64,000 nucleotides of DNA, taken from the NCBI RefSeq assembly GCF_021389975.1, contig NZ_CP089981.1:3745501-3809500 (forward strand). Reading direction: 5' to 3'. A model generated the notes under the pieces. The model searched no databases, had not been told where the DNA came from, and saw only the letters and a program-made list of their open reading frames with translations. The stretch is from Fulvivirga ulvae. GTDB taxonomy: Bacteria > Bacteroidota > Bacteroidia > Cytophagales > Cyclobacteriaceae. This document shows, one piece after another, positions 29,270 through 37,664 of the stretch (position 1 is its first letter; each line of letters opens with the position of its first letter). The translations under genes were made by a program, and so were the position numbers.

Positions 29270-29745
29270 TTTCTGAGAAAGTCCTTTTTGCCACCTGTTT
29301 TGCTCATCAGCTGTGTTTCTTTTATCACTATGTCGTGAGACAGCGCCTTACACATGTCATAAATAGCCAGAGCAGCTACAGAAGCACCGGTAAGTGCTTC
29401 CATTTCCACACCGGTTTTTGCCGTGGTAATGGTGGAGCAGGTAATTACAATTTCATTACTTTCTACTACGACCTCTATTTTGCAATCATCCAGTGCTATG
29501 GGGTGGCAGAAAGGTATCAGCTCTGAAGTTTTTTTTGCAGCCATAATACCAGCAATGATACATGTGTGGAATACAGGTCCCTTTTTTGTATGAATTTCGT
29601 CATTTTGAAGCAATGAGAGAATTTCTTCTCCCACACTGATCCTGGATTGAGCTATGGCAGTACGCTTTGTAACCGATTTATCAGAAACATCTACCATTTT
29701 TGGATTTCCCGAAGGATCAATATGAGTGAATTTGTTATCTTTCAC
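29266..29745 (-). CDS. moaC: Cyclic pyranopterin monophosphate synthase
   Basis: Second enzyme of molybdenum cofactor synthesis, 159 residues. Recognised by FTHIDPSGNPKMVDVSDK, the motif IPFCHPIALDDCKIEV and EMEALTGASVAALAIYDMCK near the end. The start codon is GTG at 29745. It heads a moaC-mobA unit, divergent from moeA with a 100-bp shared upstream region. The genes moaA, moaD and moaE are not in this window. Confidence 0.96.
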   Translation of the reverse strand: MKDNKFTHIDPSGNPKMVDVSDKSVTKRTAIAQSRISVGEEILSLLQNDEIHTKKGPVFHTCIIAGIMAAKKTSELIPFCHPIALDDCKIEVVVESNEIVITCSTITTAKTGVEMEALTGASVAALAIYDMCKALSHDIVIKETQLMSKTGGKKDFLRK

Positions 29746-29845
29746 GCTCTTAAAATTTATGGTTGAAAGTATGTTTTGCCTGCGCTGGCATAACGACAGG
29801 CCTTACAATTACCAGTTTATCTTTAAACTAAACAAAAGTACAAAA

Positions 29846-31054
29846 ATGATTTCGGTAGAGGAAGCGATTGACATTGTGATGTCCCATACTATAGAACCTG
29901 GAACAGAAAAAGTGCCATTGGAAAGTGCTGTTGACAGGGTATTGCAGGAAGATGTTAGTGCAGACAGGGACTTTCCTCCCTTTAACAGGGTAATGATGGA
30001 TGGTATAGCTGTTAATTCCAATGCATGGCAGGAGGGGCGCAGGGAGTTTTATGTGGAGGGCATGCAGACCGCAGGCGCACCGCAGCAAAGGCTTTCACAA
30101 GAGCAAAACTGCATTGAGGTGATGACTGGTGCCATGTTGCCGCAAAATACGGATGTGGTTATACGTTATGAAGATGTGGAGATTGAAGACAATGTGGCCA
30201 GAGTGCGCATTGATGAAGTTAAGCTCCTTCAAAACGTACACTTAAAAGGTACCGACCGAAAACAGGATGATGTCCTTATTCATAAGAACCAAATACTTTC
30301 CCCGGCAGAGATAGCCATACTGGCCACCGTAGGCAAGCATACTGTTGAAGTAGTCAGGCACTTGAAAGTTGCAATCGTAAGTACAGGGGATGAATTGGTC
30401 GATGTAAATGAGATGCCAAATCCATATCAGATCAGACGGTCCAATACTTATGCCCTTCAATCGGCTCTGCAGGCTGACGGGTATGAGGCTCATGCCTTTC
30501 ATATTAATGATGAGAAAGATGCCCTTGAAACTAAGCTCAGGGAGATTGTAGAAAAATACGATACAATTATTTTAAGTGGGGGAGTTTCCAAAGGTAAGAA
30601 AGATTATGTACCGGAAATACTGGAGAAGTTAAGGGTCAAAAAACTGTTTCATGGCGTGAAACAGCGCCCGGGCAAACCGTTTTGGTTCGGGGTGCGAGAG
30701 GAGGGGAACTCTCCAACTGTCATATTTGCCTTGCCGGGTAATCCTGTGTCAACATTTATGTGCTTTTATACATATACATTGCCTTGGTTAGAGAAATGTT
30801 ATAAGCTTAATAATCAGGTATTAGAGGCCAGCCTTACTACAGACTTTAATTTTCAGCCTCCTTTAACCTATTTTCTTCAGGTGAAGCTAACCTTAAACCA
30901 AGGGCAGCTGTTGGCTACTCCTGTTACGGGCCAAGGCTCCGGAGATCTGGCTAATTTACTGGAAGCTGATGCCTTTCTCCGGCTACCTTCTGAAAGGACT
31001 GAATTTAAGGGCGGGGAAATTTTTCCGGTGCTTCGGTATCGCCGGAGTTTTTAG
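29846..31054 (+). CDS. moeA: Molybdopterin molybdenumtransferase
   Basis: Inserts molybdenum into adenylylated molybdopterin; 402 residues from ATG 29846 (MISVEEAIDIVMSH). The ATP/cofactor-contact motifs are present: FPPFNRVMMDGIAVN, VMTGAMLPQNTDVVIRYED, VSTGDELVD, ILSGGVSKGKKDYVPE and FALPGNPVST. The open frame extends 40 codons upstream, but those codons do not fit the family and run into the moaC promoter area. The last 50 bp overlap the convergent outer-membrane lipoprotein gene. Confidence 0.96.
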   Translation: MISVEEAIDIVMSHTIEPGTEKVPLESAVDRVLQEDVSADRDFPPFNRVMMDGIAVNSNAWQEGRREFYVEGMQTAGAPQQRLSQEQNCIEVMTGAMLPQNTDVVIRYEDVEIEDNVARVRIDEVKLLQNVHLKGTDRKQDDVLIHKNQILSPAEIAILATVGKHTVEVVRHLKVAIVSTGDELVDVNEMPNPYQIRRSNTYALQSALQADGYEAHAFHINDEKDALETKLREIVEKYDTIILSGGVSKGKKDYVPEILEKLRVKKLFHGVKQRPGKPFWFGVREEGNSPTVIFALPGNPVSTFMCFYTYTLPWLEKCYKLNNQVLEASLTTDFNFQPPLTYFLQVKLTLNQGQLLATPVTGQGSGDLANLLEADAFLRLPSERTEFKGGEIFPVLRYRRSF

Positions 31055-31742
31055 ACAAAGATTTTTTACTGAAATCTAACCTCAGCATTACACCAACAGA
31101 TAAAGTGAATACAGGAAATTCAAATTCTGTTTCATGCATGGGTATATTGAAACCTACCTGACTGTCCATTTTGATGTTTTTACCACCAGCCCTAAACACA
31201 AAAGCAGGTTCCATAATAGTGTTGCTGATTTCTATGTCCTGGATATTACTATCTTCAAATTCGTAAAATTCCACCCGTGATATCCGATAGCAAAATCCTA
31301 ACTCTATATGTTCTTTTTTAAGTGCGAACCCGGGCTGAGCAAAGTAGCGTCTGTATTTCCCCGTGGCATATTCAGTGTTATTGGTGAAGAATACATAATC
31401 ATCCTGTGCTGAGCCTTCCCCTTTGCCATAACCACCATATATTTCAAAAACACCCCAGTGAGAGATGGGCTCGTAGTAGCCTGCTCCAAAACCCAGGTAC
31501 TCATGCTTTTGATAATCCTCATCAGTTTCACTTGTAGAACTGTTTTTATATAACCCGTCTGCTATTATGCCAAACCTGTCAATAGGAGAGAAGGCTAATT
31601 GACCTTCAAAACCTGTGCTGCCTCCTTTTAATGAAGCAGTTACTTCCCCTCCGTGATCTATAATAGGCATGTTTCGGGAATTTGGAATATATACCGAGGC
31701 GCATGAACAGCAAAAGAGAATGGGGATCAATAAAAGTCGCAT
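31005..31742 (-). CDS. Outer-membrane beta-barrel lipoprotein, hypothetical
   Basis: Protein of 245 residues with a short signal peptide and a Cys-rich lipobox region (ILFCCSCASVY). The rest is made of alternating hydrophobic strands (GVFEIYGGYGKGEG, KYRRYFAQPGFALKKE, IELGFCYRISRVEFYEF), as in small eight- to ten-stranded outer-membrane barrels. I do not recognise the family. The 3' end overlaps moeA by 50 bp on the opposite strand, in a different frame; both reading frames look genuine. Confidence 0.78.
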   Translation of the reverse strand: MRLLLIPILFCCSCASVYIPNSRNMPIIDHGGEVTASLKGGSTGFEGQLAFSPIDRFGIIADGLYKNSSTSETDEDYQKHEYLGFGAGYYEPISHWGVFEIYGGYGKGEGSAQDDYVFFTNNTEYATGKYRRYFAQPGFALKKEHIELGFCYRISRVEFYEFEDSNIQDIEISNTIMEPAFVFRAGGKNIKMDSQVGFNIPMHETEFEFPVFTLSVGVMLRLDFSKKSLSKNSGDTEAPEKFPRP

Positions 31743-31886
31743 ATCATAGTTAGTTTAAAAAAGACAAGGTACGAAAAAAACTTTAAAAAGTATTTGATTA
31801 TAATAGCGCAAGCCTTTTCCCTACAACAGATCATTTAAAATAGCGCAAAAGATACAATCCTTTTTCATTATAACCTTTGGAATCAT

Positions 31887-31894
31887 TAATTTTG
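31887..31894 (+). promoter_or_regulatory. TAnnTTTG promoter box of ffh
   Basis: TAATTTTG matches the Bacteroidota -7 box, with the expected transcription start about 16 nt before the ffh ATG. A clear -33 TTG is not seen at 19-21 bp. Confidence 0.55.
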
Positions 31895-31916
31895 CAGCCT
31901 ATAATACGGAATAGAT

Positions 31917-33248
31917 ATGTTTGATAATTTAAGTTTTAAGTTAGAGAAGGCTTTTCAAACCTTAAAAGGGCAGGGGAGCATTACTGAGGTCAACGTAGCA
32001 ACAACGGTTAAGGAGATAAGACGAGCCTTAATCGATGCCGATGTTAACTATAAGGTAGCCAAGGAAGTTACGGATGATATTAAAGAAAAAGCACTGGGAC
32101 GTGATGTGCTTACCGCTGTATCTCCTGGCCAGCTTTTAACTAAAATTACAAACGATGAGCTTACAGAACTTATGGGAGGCACCCATGAGGATATCAAGCT
32201 GGACGGAAACCCTGCCGTTATATTGATCTCCGGTCTCCAGGGATCAGGTAAAACCACCTTTTCCGGAAAGCTGGCAAACTATCTTAAAGGGCAGGGCAAG
32301 CAAGTATTACTTACAGCCTGCGATATCTATCGTCCGGCTGCGATTGATCAGTTGAAGGTTCTTGGTGAGCAGATTGGCGTTGAGGTTTACGCTGAACCAG
32401 AGAATAAAGACGCTGTAAAAATTGCTAATAATGCAATCAAGCATGCAAAAGACAACAATAAAAAGATAGTCATTGTCGATACTGCCGGTCGTTTGGCCGT
32501 GGATGAGGCGATGATGGATGAAATATCAAAGCTCAAAGAAGCACTGAACCCATCTGAGACATTGTTTGTGGTGGATTCCATGACAGGTCAGGATGCCGTG
32601 AATACAGCCAAGGCATTTAACGACAGGCTGAATTTTAATGGAGTAGTGCTTACAAAGCTGGATGGTGATACCCGTGGGGGTGCAGCCATTTCAATTCGCC
32701 GTGTGGTAGACAAGCCCATTAAGTTTATCAGTACTGGTGAAAAAATGGATGCCATTGACAAGTTCCATCCCGACAGGATGGCCAATCGGATCCTGGGAAT
32801 GGGTGACGTGGTTTCATTAGTAGAAAAAGCCCAGCAGACGTTTGATGAAGAGGAGGCCCGCAGGTTAAATAAGAAGATCCGCAAGAACCAGTTTGATTTT
32901 AATGACTTCCTGTCTCAGCTTGAACAAATTAAAAAAATGGGTAATATCAAAGACCTTATGGGGATGATCCCTGGCATGGGTAAGGCATTGAAAGGCATCG
33001 ACGTTGATGATGACTCCTTTAAACCGATTGAAGCCATTATACGCTCCATGACCAATGATGAAAGGGAGAACCCTGAACTCATTAATGGTAGCAGAAGAAA
33101 AAGAATTGCCGATGGTAGTGGTACATCAGTACAACAGGTGAATAACCTGCTCAAGCAATTTAATGACATGAAGAAACTGATGAAGACCATGAATAAAATG
33201 GGAGGCGGTAAGAAAGGCCTGGCCGCACTTAATCCATTTGGCAGATAA
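31917..33248 (+). CDS. ffh: Signal recognition particle protein Ffh
   Basis: SRP54-type GTPase that targets nascent membrane and secreted proteins to the inner membrane, 443 residues. The N-domain helices come first, then the G-domain with GLQGSGKTTFSGKLA (P-loop), CDIYRPAAIDQLK, DTAGRLAVDE and TKLDGDTRGGAA. The Met-rich RNA-binding M domain runs from about 325 (MGNIKDLMGMIPGMGKALKG). The gene is alone on its strand and ends at a terminator. Confidence 0.98.
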   Translation: MFDNLSFKLEKAFQTLKGQGSITEVNVATTVKEIRRALIDADVNYKVAKEVTDDIKEKALGRDVLTAVSPGQLLTKITNDELTELMGGTHEDIKLDGNPAVILISGLQGSGKTTFSGKLANYLKGQGKQVLLTACDIYRPAAIDQLKVLGEQIGVEVYAEPENKDAVKIANNAIKHAKDNNKKIVIVDTAGRLAVDEAMMDEISKLKEALNPSETLFVVDSMTGQDAVNTAKAFNDRLNFNGVVLTKLDGDTRGGAAISIRRVVDKPIKFISTGEKMDAIDKFHPDRMANRILGMGDVVSLVEKAQQTFDEEEARRLNKKIRKNQFDFNDFLSQLEQIKKMGNIKDLMGMIPGMGKALKGIDVDDDSFKPIEAIIRSMTNDERENPELINGSRRKRIADGSGTSVQQVNNLLKQFNDMKKLMKTMNKMGGGKKGLAALNPFGR

Positions 33249-33271
33249 GCATAATTCAAGTTTATATTTTA

Positions 33272-33304
33272 AAAGGTCAAGACTATCCGTTCTGGCCTTT
33301 TTTT
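33272..33304 (+). terminator. Rho-independent terminator of ffh
   Basis: AAAGGTC (33272-33278) pairs with GGCCTTT (33294-33300) with one G-U pair, plus an inner AGA/TCT, followed by a run of T. It lies 24 bp after the ffh stop. Confidence 0.8.
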
Positions 33305-33715
33305 GTGCCCGAAATTCTATTGAGTTTCTCTACGTGAGCATTTGCTTGAAGAGAATCAGGTATAGGTTTACCTTACTATTCGATAGGCTTTAGAACTACA
33401 ACGAACAGAACTAAATTGCAGCTTTACTTAACTTTCAAAAGTTTGGTAAAGCTTAACTGTTTGTTAGTACAGAGAGAGAGGTATTAGCCTCAAAACATAG
33501 GATTCCCTATTTTCCTGGTGAGCATGAGTCTCACACTACAACACATAATACGTCAAATTTGACCGAAATACACTCTCTGATCGAATAGGGTGTTTGAAAC
33601 CTGGTCTGTCGGGAAAAGACCTGGAGGAACAAGTGTCTGTTAAACATAGAGGTGAAAAGTTAGTGTTTTCCAACACATTCCACTGGCCCCTCTCTTGTTG
33701 GTGCCTACCCGAAAA
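33305..33715. other. Intergenic region without a visible gene
   Basis: About 410 bp between the ffh terminator and the stop of the convergent GNAT gene. All frames are short and broken by stops on both strands. Only short weak hairpins are seen, for example GTGTT/AACAC near 33663. No known RNA was recognised. Confidence 0.5.
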
Positions 33716-34315
33716 TCACCGAAGATGATCCTCTTTCAGCAGGCCAAACATGATTTCATCAACCCACTCCTGGTCAAACTCATCATAAAAGCACTTCCTG
33801 ATACATCCTTCCTGTACAAAGTTCAGGCGGTTAAGCAGGGCCAAAGAACCCTCATTCCTGGGATCGATTCGGGCGGTTATACGGTGAACTTCATGTTCAG
33901 CAAACAAATGGTGTATGATGCAGTTTACAGCTTCATAGGCATAGCCCCTACGCTGATAGGCGGGGCTTATCGCATATCCTATTTCTACAATTGAGCCGTT
34001 ACGGTCATGACGTCGTAAAGCCAGATCACCGATTAGCTGTTCTTCGCTTTTCAGTTCTATGCCAAGCTGTATCCATTCTTCAAGGTCATCAATTGTCTTG
34101 TGCTGCTGCTCGTCTATGAAATTACGCGCGAACTCTTCATCAAGCACTTCCCAGTCCTGATAGCGGCAAACTTCAGGGTCTGTACGATAGGCAAGAAAAT
34201 TCTTCAGGTCATCGACCTGAAGATTGCGTATGATCAGCCGTTCGCTTTCTATAAGTAAAATGTCAGTTTCCTTTATACTTTTGGAAAAACCTGATTTGCC
34301 GTAGGCTGTTGTCAT
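33716..34315 (-). CDS. GNAT family N-acetyltransferase (RimJ/RimL type)
   Basis: Acetyl-CoA dependent N-acetyltransferase of 199 residues. It has the RimJ/RimL layout: ESERLIIRNLQVDDLKNFLA, a strand ending GDLALRR, the acetyl-CoA loop (EIGYAISPAYQRRGYAYEAV) and ARIDPRNEGSLALLNRLNF near 150. The acceptor (protein N-terminus, antibiotic or small amine) is unknown. It lies 22 bp downstream of pdhB and is probably cotranscribed. Confidence 0.92.
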   Translation of the reverse strand: MTTAYGKSGFSKSIKETDILLIESERLIIRNLQVDDLKNFLAYRTDPEVCRYQDWEVLDEEFARNFIDEQQHKTIDDLEEWIQLGIELKSEEQLIGDLALRRHDRNGSIVEIGYAISPAYQRRGYAYEAVNCIIHHLFAEHEVHRITARIDPRNEGSLALLNRLNFVQEGCIRKCFYDEFDQEWVDEIMFGLLKEDHLR

Positions 34316-34337
34316 TGAAATGTCAACTCAGGTTGTG

Positions 34338-35315
34338 TTATTTGTAAAGAACTGAATTTACTGCGTCTAAAGTTCTCTTTACACTTGGTAATATGGCGTC
34401 GATAAGTGTAGGCGCATACGGCAACGGCACATCCATGCTATTGATACGGTGGATAGGGGCGTCCAGGTAATCAAAGGCATGCTTCTGAACATGGTATGTA
34501 ATCTCAGAGCTGATGGCAGCCAGTGGCCACGCTTCTTCAACTATTACTAACCTGTTTGTCTTTTTCACTGACTCCACAACAGTGGCATAGTCAATCGGAC
34601 GAACCGTGCGCAAGTCAATTACTTCAACGGATATATCATTTTTAGCCGCCTCTTCAGCTGCCTCCATGATCACCTTCATAATTTTACCGAAGCCTACTAT
34701 AGTAACGTCAGAGCCTTCTCTTTTGATATCTGCAGTACCGATAGGGATGAGGTATTCACTCTCAGGCACTTCACCTTTATCTCCGTACATGAGTTCAGAC
34801 TCCATGAAGATAACGGGGTCGTTGTCTCTTATAGAAGACTTAAGCAGACCTTTGGCATCGTAAGGGTTAGAAGGAACAACTACCTTTAGTCCGGGACAGT
34901 TTGCATACCAGTTTTCGAAATTTTGCGAGTGCTGAGAACTAAGCATACCTGCATTACCGGTTGGCCCGCGAAATACAATTGGCATTGGAAATTGCCCGCC
35001 TGACATAGACATCATCTTGGCAGCACTATTGATCACCTGATCTATAGCCACCAGAGAGAAGTTAAAGGTCATGAATTCGATGATGGGGCGCAGGCCATTC
35101 ATAGCAGCACCAACACCAACACCTGCGAAACCAAGTTCAGCGATTGGAGTGTCTATTACGCGCTCCGGTCCGAATTCGTCAAGCATGCCCTGGCTTACTT
35201 TATATGCGCCATTGTATTCTGCTACTTCTTCACCCATCAGGAATACCTTTTCATCCCTGCGCATTTCTTCACTCATGGCTTCGCCTAAAGCTTCTCTAAA
35301 TTGTATTTCTCTCAT
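34338..35315 (-). CDS. pdhB: Pyruvate dehydrogenase E1 component, beta subunit
   Basis: Thiamine-diphosphate dependent E1 beta subunit, 325 residues. It has the Glu-containing start region (EVAEYNGAYKVSQGMLDEFG), the loop RVIDTPIAELGFAGVGVGAA, SSQHSQNFENWYANCPGLKV, and the C-terminal part LVIVEEAWPLAAISSEI with DVPLPYAPTL. It works with an alpha subunit, E2 and E3. The alpha subunit is not adjacent; in many Bacteroidota the complex is scattered in this way. An E2 gene is present at 2641-3951, though it may serve a different complex. Confidence 0.95.
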   Translation of the reverse strand: MREIQFREALGEAMSEEMRRDEKVFLMGEEVAEYNGAYKVSQGMLDEFGPERVIDTPIAELGFAGVGVGAAMNGLRPIIEFMTFNFSLVAIDQVINSAAKMMSMSGGQFPMPIVFRGPTGNAGMLSSQHSQNFENWYANCPGLKVVVPSNPYDAKGLLKSSIRDNDPVIFMESELMYGDKGEVPESEYLIPIGTADIKREGSDVTIVGFGKIMKVIMEAAEEAAKNDISVEVIDLRTVRPIDYATVVESVKKTNRLVIVEEAWPLAAISSEITYHVQKHAFDYLDAPIHRINSMDVPLPYAPTLIDAILPSVKRTLDAVNSVLYK

Positions 35316-35392
35316 TTTATCGGGTTTAAAAATTGGTCTGTAAAAATAGCATTCGAGACATTAACCACAAAATGCATTATCATAAAATAAAA

Positions 35393-35420
35393 AAGCCCTG
35401 AAGAAATTTCTTCAGGGCTT
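35393..35420 (-). terminator. Rho-independent terminator of the OmpA/TPR gene
   Basis: A perfect 28-bp palindrome built on AAGCCCTGAAGAA and its complement. On the minus strand it is followed by a T-rich run, 25 bp after the OmpA/TPR stop codon. It is among the strongest terminators in the window. Confidence 0.9.
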
Positions 35421-35445
35421 CCCAATAATTTTAATAAACCTAATC

Positions 35446-37218
35446 TTATTTCAGAATATTTCTGAATTGCTCGTTAGTTACGTAAGTAGCAAATTCAAGA
35501 TCTTCCAAAGCTTTGCCTTTTAACTCAGGGTTAGCAGCAACTGCTTTTTCAAGGTTTGAATACACATCACTTTCGTTACCTAAATGCGCACTTGAGATAG
35601 CAGCACCGTAGAAAGCGATAGCCATGTTGCTATCTTTCTCAGTGGCTTCTTTGAAAGAGTTAAGTGCATTCTGGTAGTCTTTGTTTAAAAGCTGAGCCAA
35701 ACCTTTGTTGAAAAGGTTAGTAGCATTATCCTCTGCATTAGAAGTAGAAGAAACGGCTTCACCATACTTGGCCATCATGATCTCTGCAGAACCTTTAACT
35801 CCGCTGATACCCTGGCTAAGCTCGTTGCCTGGGCTCATAGAGTTTGCTTTTTGCAAGTGAGAGTATGCTTTGTAAGGGTTGCCTTTCATCATCTCTACTG
35901 TAGCCATGTTAGCATGTACTTCAGCAGCTTCTTTCTTATTAGCAGCTATTTCCAGCTGAGTCATGGCCATATCAGCATACTTATCTTTGTCTCCTTCCAT
36001 ACCCATTGCAATGTATACGGCAGCCAGGTTGTTGTGAGCGTTCCAGCTATCAGACTTTTTGGTAGCAGCTTTGAAGATAGCTTCTTTCTCTTGAAGTGAC
36101 GGAGTTAAAGTAGCAGCGTACATCAGTTCTTCTTCAGAAAGTGTATCTGCAGAAGCACTACCATCAGCTATCTGCTTAGCCAATACTGAAATTTCAGCAT
36201 CTGTTTTCTTTTCTTTTACAGTAAGGATCTCAGTTTTTGCAACCCTTAATTTAGGGTACAATTCTTTGAAAACTTTGTTGTAAGTAGGTAATTTGTGAAG
36301 AGCATCTTCCTGAGACTCATAAGTACCAGGACCATTAACGATATCAAGGTAAGCTGATTTTTCCTCAGAAGAGATACCTTCGTAAGTCGCTAATGAATCT
36401 TTGAATACACTCCAGTCTTCAACTACATCCTTAGTGATAAACTTGATAGAATCAGCAAGTCCTTTGTAGTCGTATTTTCTCATTTCTCTCTTATAGAACT
36501 CCTGGATAGCTTCAGCTCTTTGCTTGGCAAGTCTGGAGTTGATGCGCTCAGCACCTTCAGGAGAGTGAGTACCAGTAATAGTTACTGTTCTTGTTGCGTT
36601 TTTCTCAGCAATGTAAGCCGAAAGTTTATCACCTCTGTTACTTCTTCTTTCAGAGTATTTCAAAACAGGACTTCCCTGATCAAAGTAGAAGTTTACTCTT
36701 GTAGGGATCAGCTCTTCCTGATTGTTATAACCGTGGTCAGCATAAGCTGCGAAATAAACCGGCTCTACTAACTTAGAAGTGGTGATCACACCCGGAGCAA
36801 CATCCATTCTTTCAGTTTCTTTTGTTTTTCCGTTCTTAGGGTCAGAGGCTACACCCTGAACCTGAAGTACACCCGATTTCATCGCAGGCGCGTAAGCAAA
36901 AGCATACTCTTTAGTTTGTTTGGGCTGTTGTTCGTTGGCATTTGGATAATCTTCAGCTTTAAACTGAACTGGTTCCAGCGCCATTTCGTTATCCCCGTAC
37001 TTATAGAAAGAATTGATAGAATATACTTTACCTTTCTTAAGCATTTTTACAGGAAGGTTAGCTGACATTTCAAAAGCAACAGTGTCTGCGTGTACCTCCA
37101 AAGGATTGGGAGTAACGGTTAAGTTCTGGTCCTCCGCCATTTTAACCATTTGGTTGAGTGCACAACCTGAAAGGGATAACACTCCAAACAAAGCTATAGC
37201 GTAGAATAATTTTCTCAT
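35446..37218 (-). CDS. OmpA-like (SPEG type) and TPR lipoprotein
   Basis: Envelope lipoprotein of 590 residues with lipobox SLSGCALNQ. After a beta-rich region comes an OmpA-like domain (about 175-260: TRVNFYFDQGSPVLKYSE, then TITGTHSPEGAERINSRLAKQRAEAI). The usual Asp of the peptidoglycan-binding GHTD motif is Ser here, as in the SPEG-type OmpA proteins of Bacteroidota; the Arg (KQRAEAI) is kept. The C-terminal third is a run of TPR-like helical repeats (WNAHNNLAAVYIAMG, AYSHLQKANSMSPGNE, ALNSFKEATEKDSNM). It probably links the outer membrane to the wall and scaffolds partner proteins. It has the best promoter match in the window and a strong terminator, so high expression is likely. Confidence 0.88.
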   Translation of the reverse strand: MRKLFYAIALFGVLSLSGCALNQMVKMAEDQNLTVTPNPLEVHADTVAFEMSANLPVKMLKKGKVYSINSFYKYGDNEMALEPVQFKAEDYPNANEQQPKQTKEYAFAYAPAMKSGVLQVQGVASDPKNGKTKETERMDVAPGVITTSKLVEPVYFAAYADHGYNNQEELIPTRVNFYFDQGSPVLKYSERRSNRGDKLSAYIAEKNATRTVTITGTHSPEGAERINSRLAKQRAEAIQEFYKREMRKYDYKGLADSIKFITKDVVEDWSVFKDSLATYEGISSEEKSAYLDIVNGPGTYESQEDALHKLPTYNKVFKELYPKLRVAKTEILTVKEKKTDAEISVLAKQIADGSASADTLSEEELMYAATLTPSLQEKEAIFKAATKKSDSWNAHNNLAAVYIAMGMEGDKDKYADMAMTQLEIAANKKEAAEVHANMATVEMMKGNPYKAYSHLQKANSMSPGNELSQGISGVKGSAEIMMAKYGEAVSSTSNAEDNATNLFNKGLAQLLNKDYQNALNSFKEATEKDSNMAIAFYGAAISSAHLGNESDVYSNLEKAVAANPELKGKALEDLEFATYVTNEQFRNILK

Positions 37219-37257
37219 TGGTTTCGTTTTTTAATGTCTGGTTGAATTTTAGGATAT

Positions 37258-37287
37258 CAAAATTATAGGTTATAATAATTATTGCAA
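37258..37287 (-). promoter_or_regulatory. Bacteroidota-type promoter, TTG-N19-TAnnTTTG
   Basis: On the minus strand, TTG (37287-37285) and TAATTTTG (37265-37258) are 19 bp apart, the consensus spacing for the housekeeping sigma factor of this phylum. The start of transcription would be about 33 nt before the OmpA/TPR start codon. Confidence 0.7.
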
Positions 37288-37445
37288 TAATAGTTAAAAA
37301 AAATAAGAAATAACTAAGTGACTTTTGATAATATGCTTATTATATTTGTAAAGGCGCATATTTGTCGGTAAGTCACACAATAATAAGGATTAAGTGACGT
37401 AATTGTTTACTGGGATGCTTTTTTTCAATCTTAAAGGGCCTCAAA

Positions 37446-37664
37446 ATGAAAAAGTTACAGCATTTTTTTGAGAAGTATGCCTTCGGGGTGTGTTCGCGAA
37501 TGGGAGAGAAATTAGGGATTGCCAGCTCCAGTATCCGTCTGTATTTTATCTATGCTTCTTTCCTTACTTTTGGTTCACCTCTAATCATTTATCTCGCCAT
37601 GGCGTTTATCATGAATATGAGAAAACACCTGAGGAGGAGGAAAAACTCCGTGTGGTATTATTGA
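37446..37664 (+). CDS. PspC domain protein
   Basis: Small membrane protein of 72 residues. Residues about 25-55 (SSIRLYFIYASFLTFGSPLI, then IYLAMAFIMN) match the PspC pattern of a short amphipathic part followed by one membrane helix and a basic tail (KHLRRRK). PspC proteins sense or buffer membrane stress. Its last 7 bp overlap the convergent glycosyltransferase gene. Confidence 0.78.
   Translation: MKKLQHFFEKYAFGVCSRMGEKLGIASSSIRLYFIYASFLTFGSPLIIYLAMAFIMNMRKHLRRRKNSVWYY

Noticed and set aside
29726..29845. Upstream extension of moeA
   Set aside because: Forty codons without family match that run into the moaC start region; MISVEEAIDIV is the expected beginning.
2641..35315. One pyruvate dehydrogenase cluster joining the E2 and E1 beta genes
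   Set aside because: The genes are about 30 kb apart with many unrelated genes between, and the E2 could serve a branched-chain complex.
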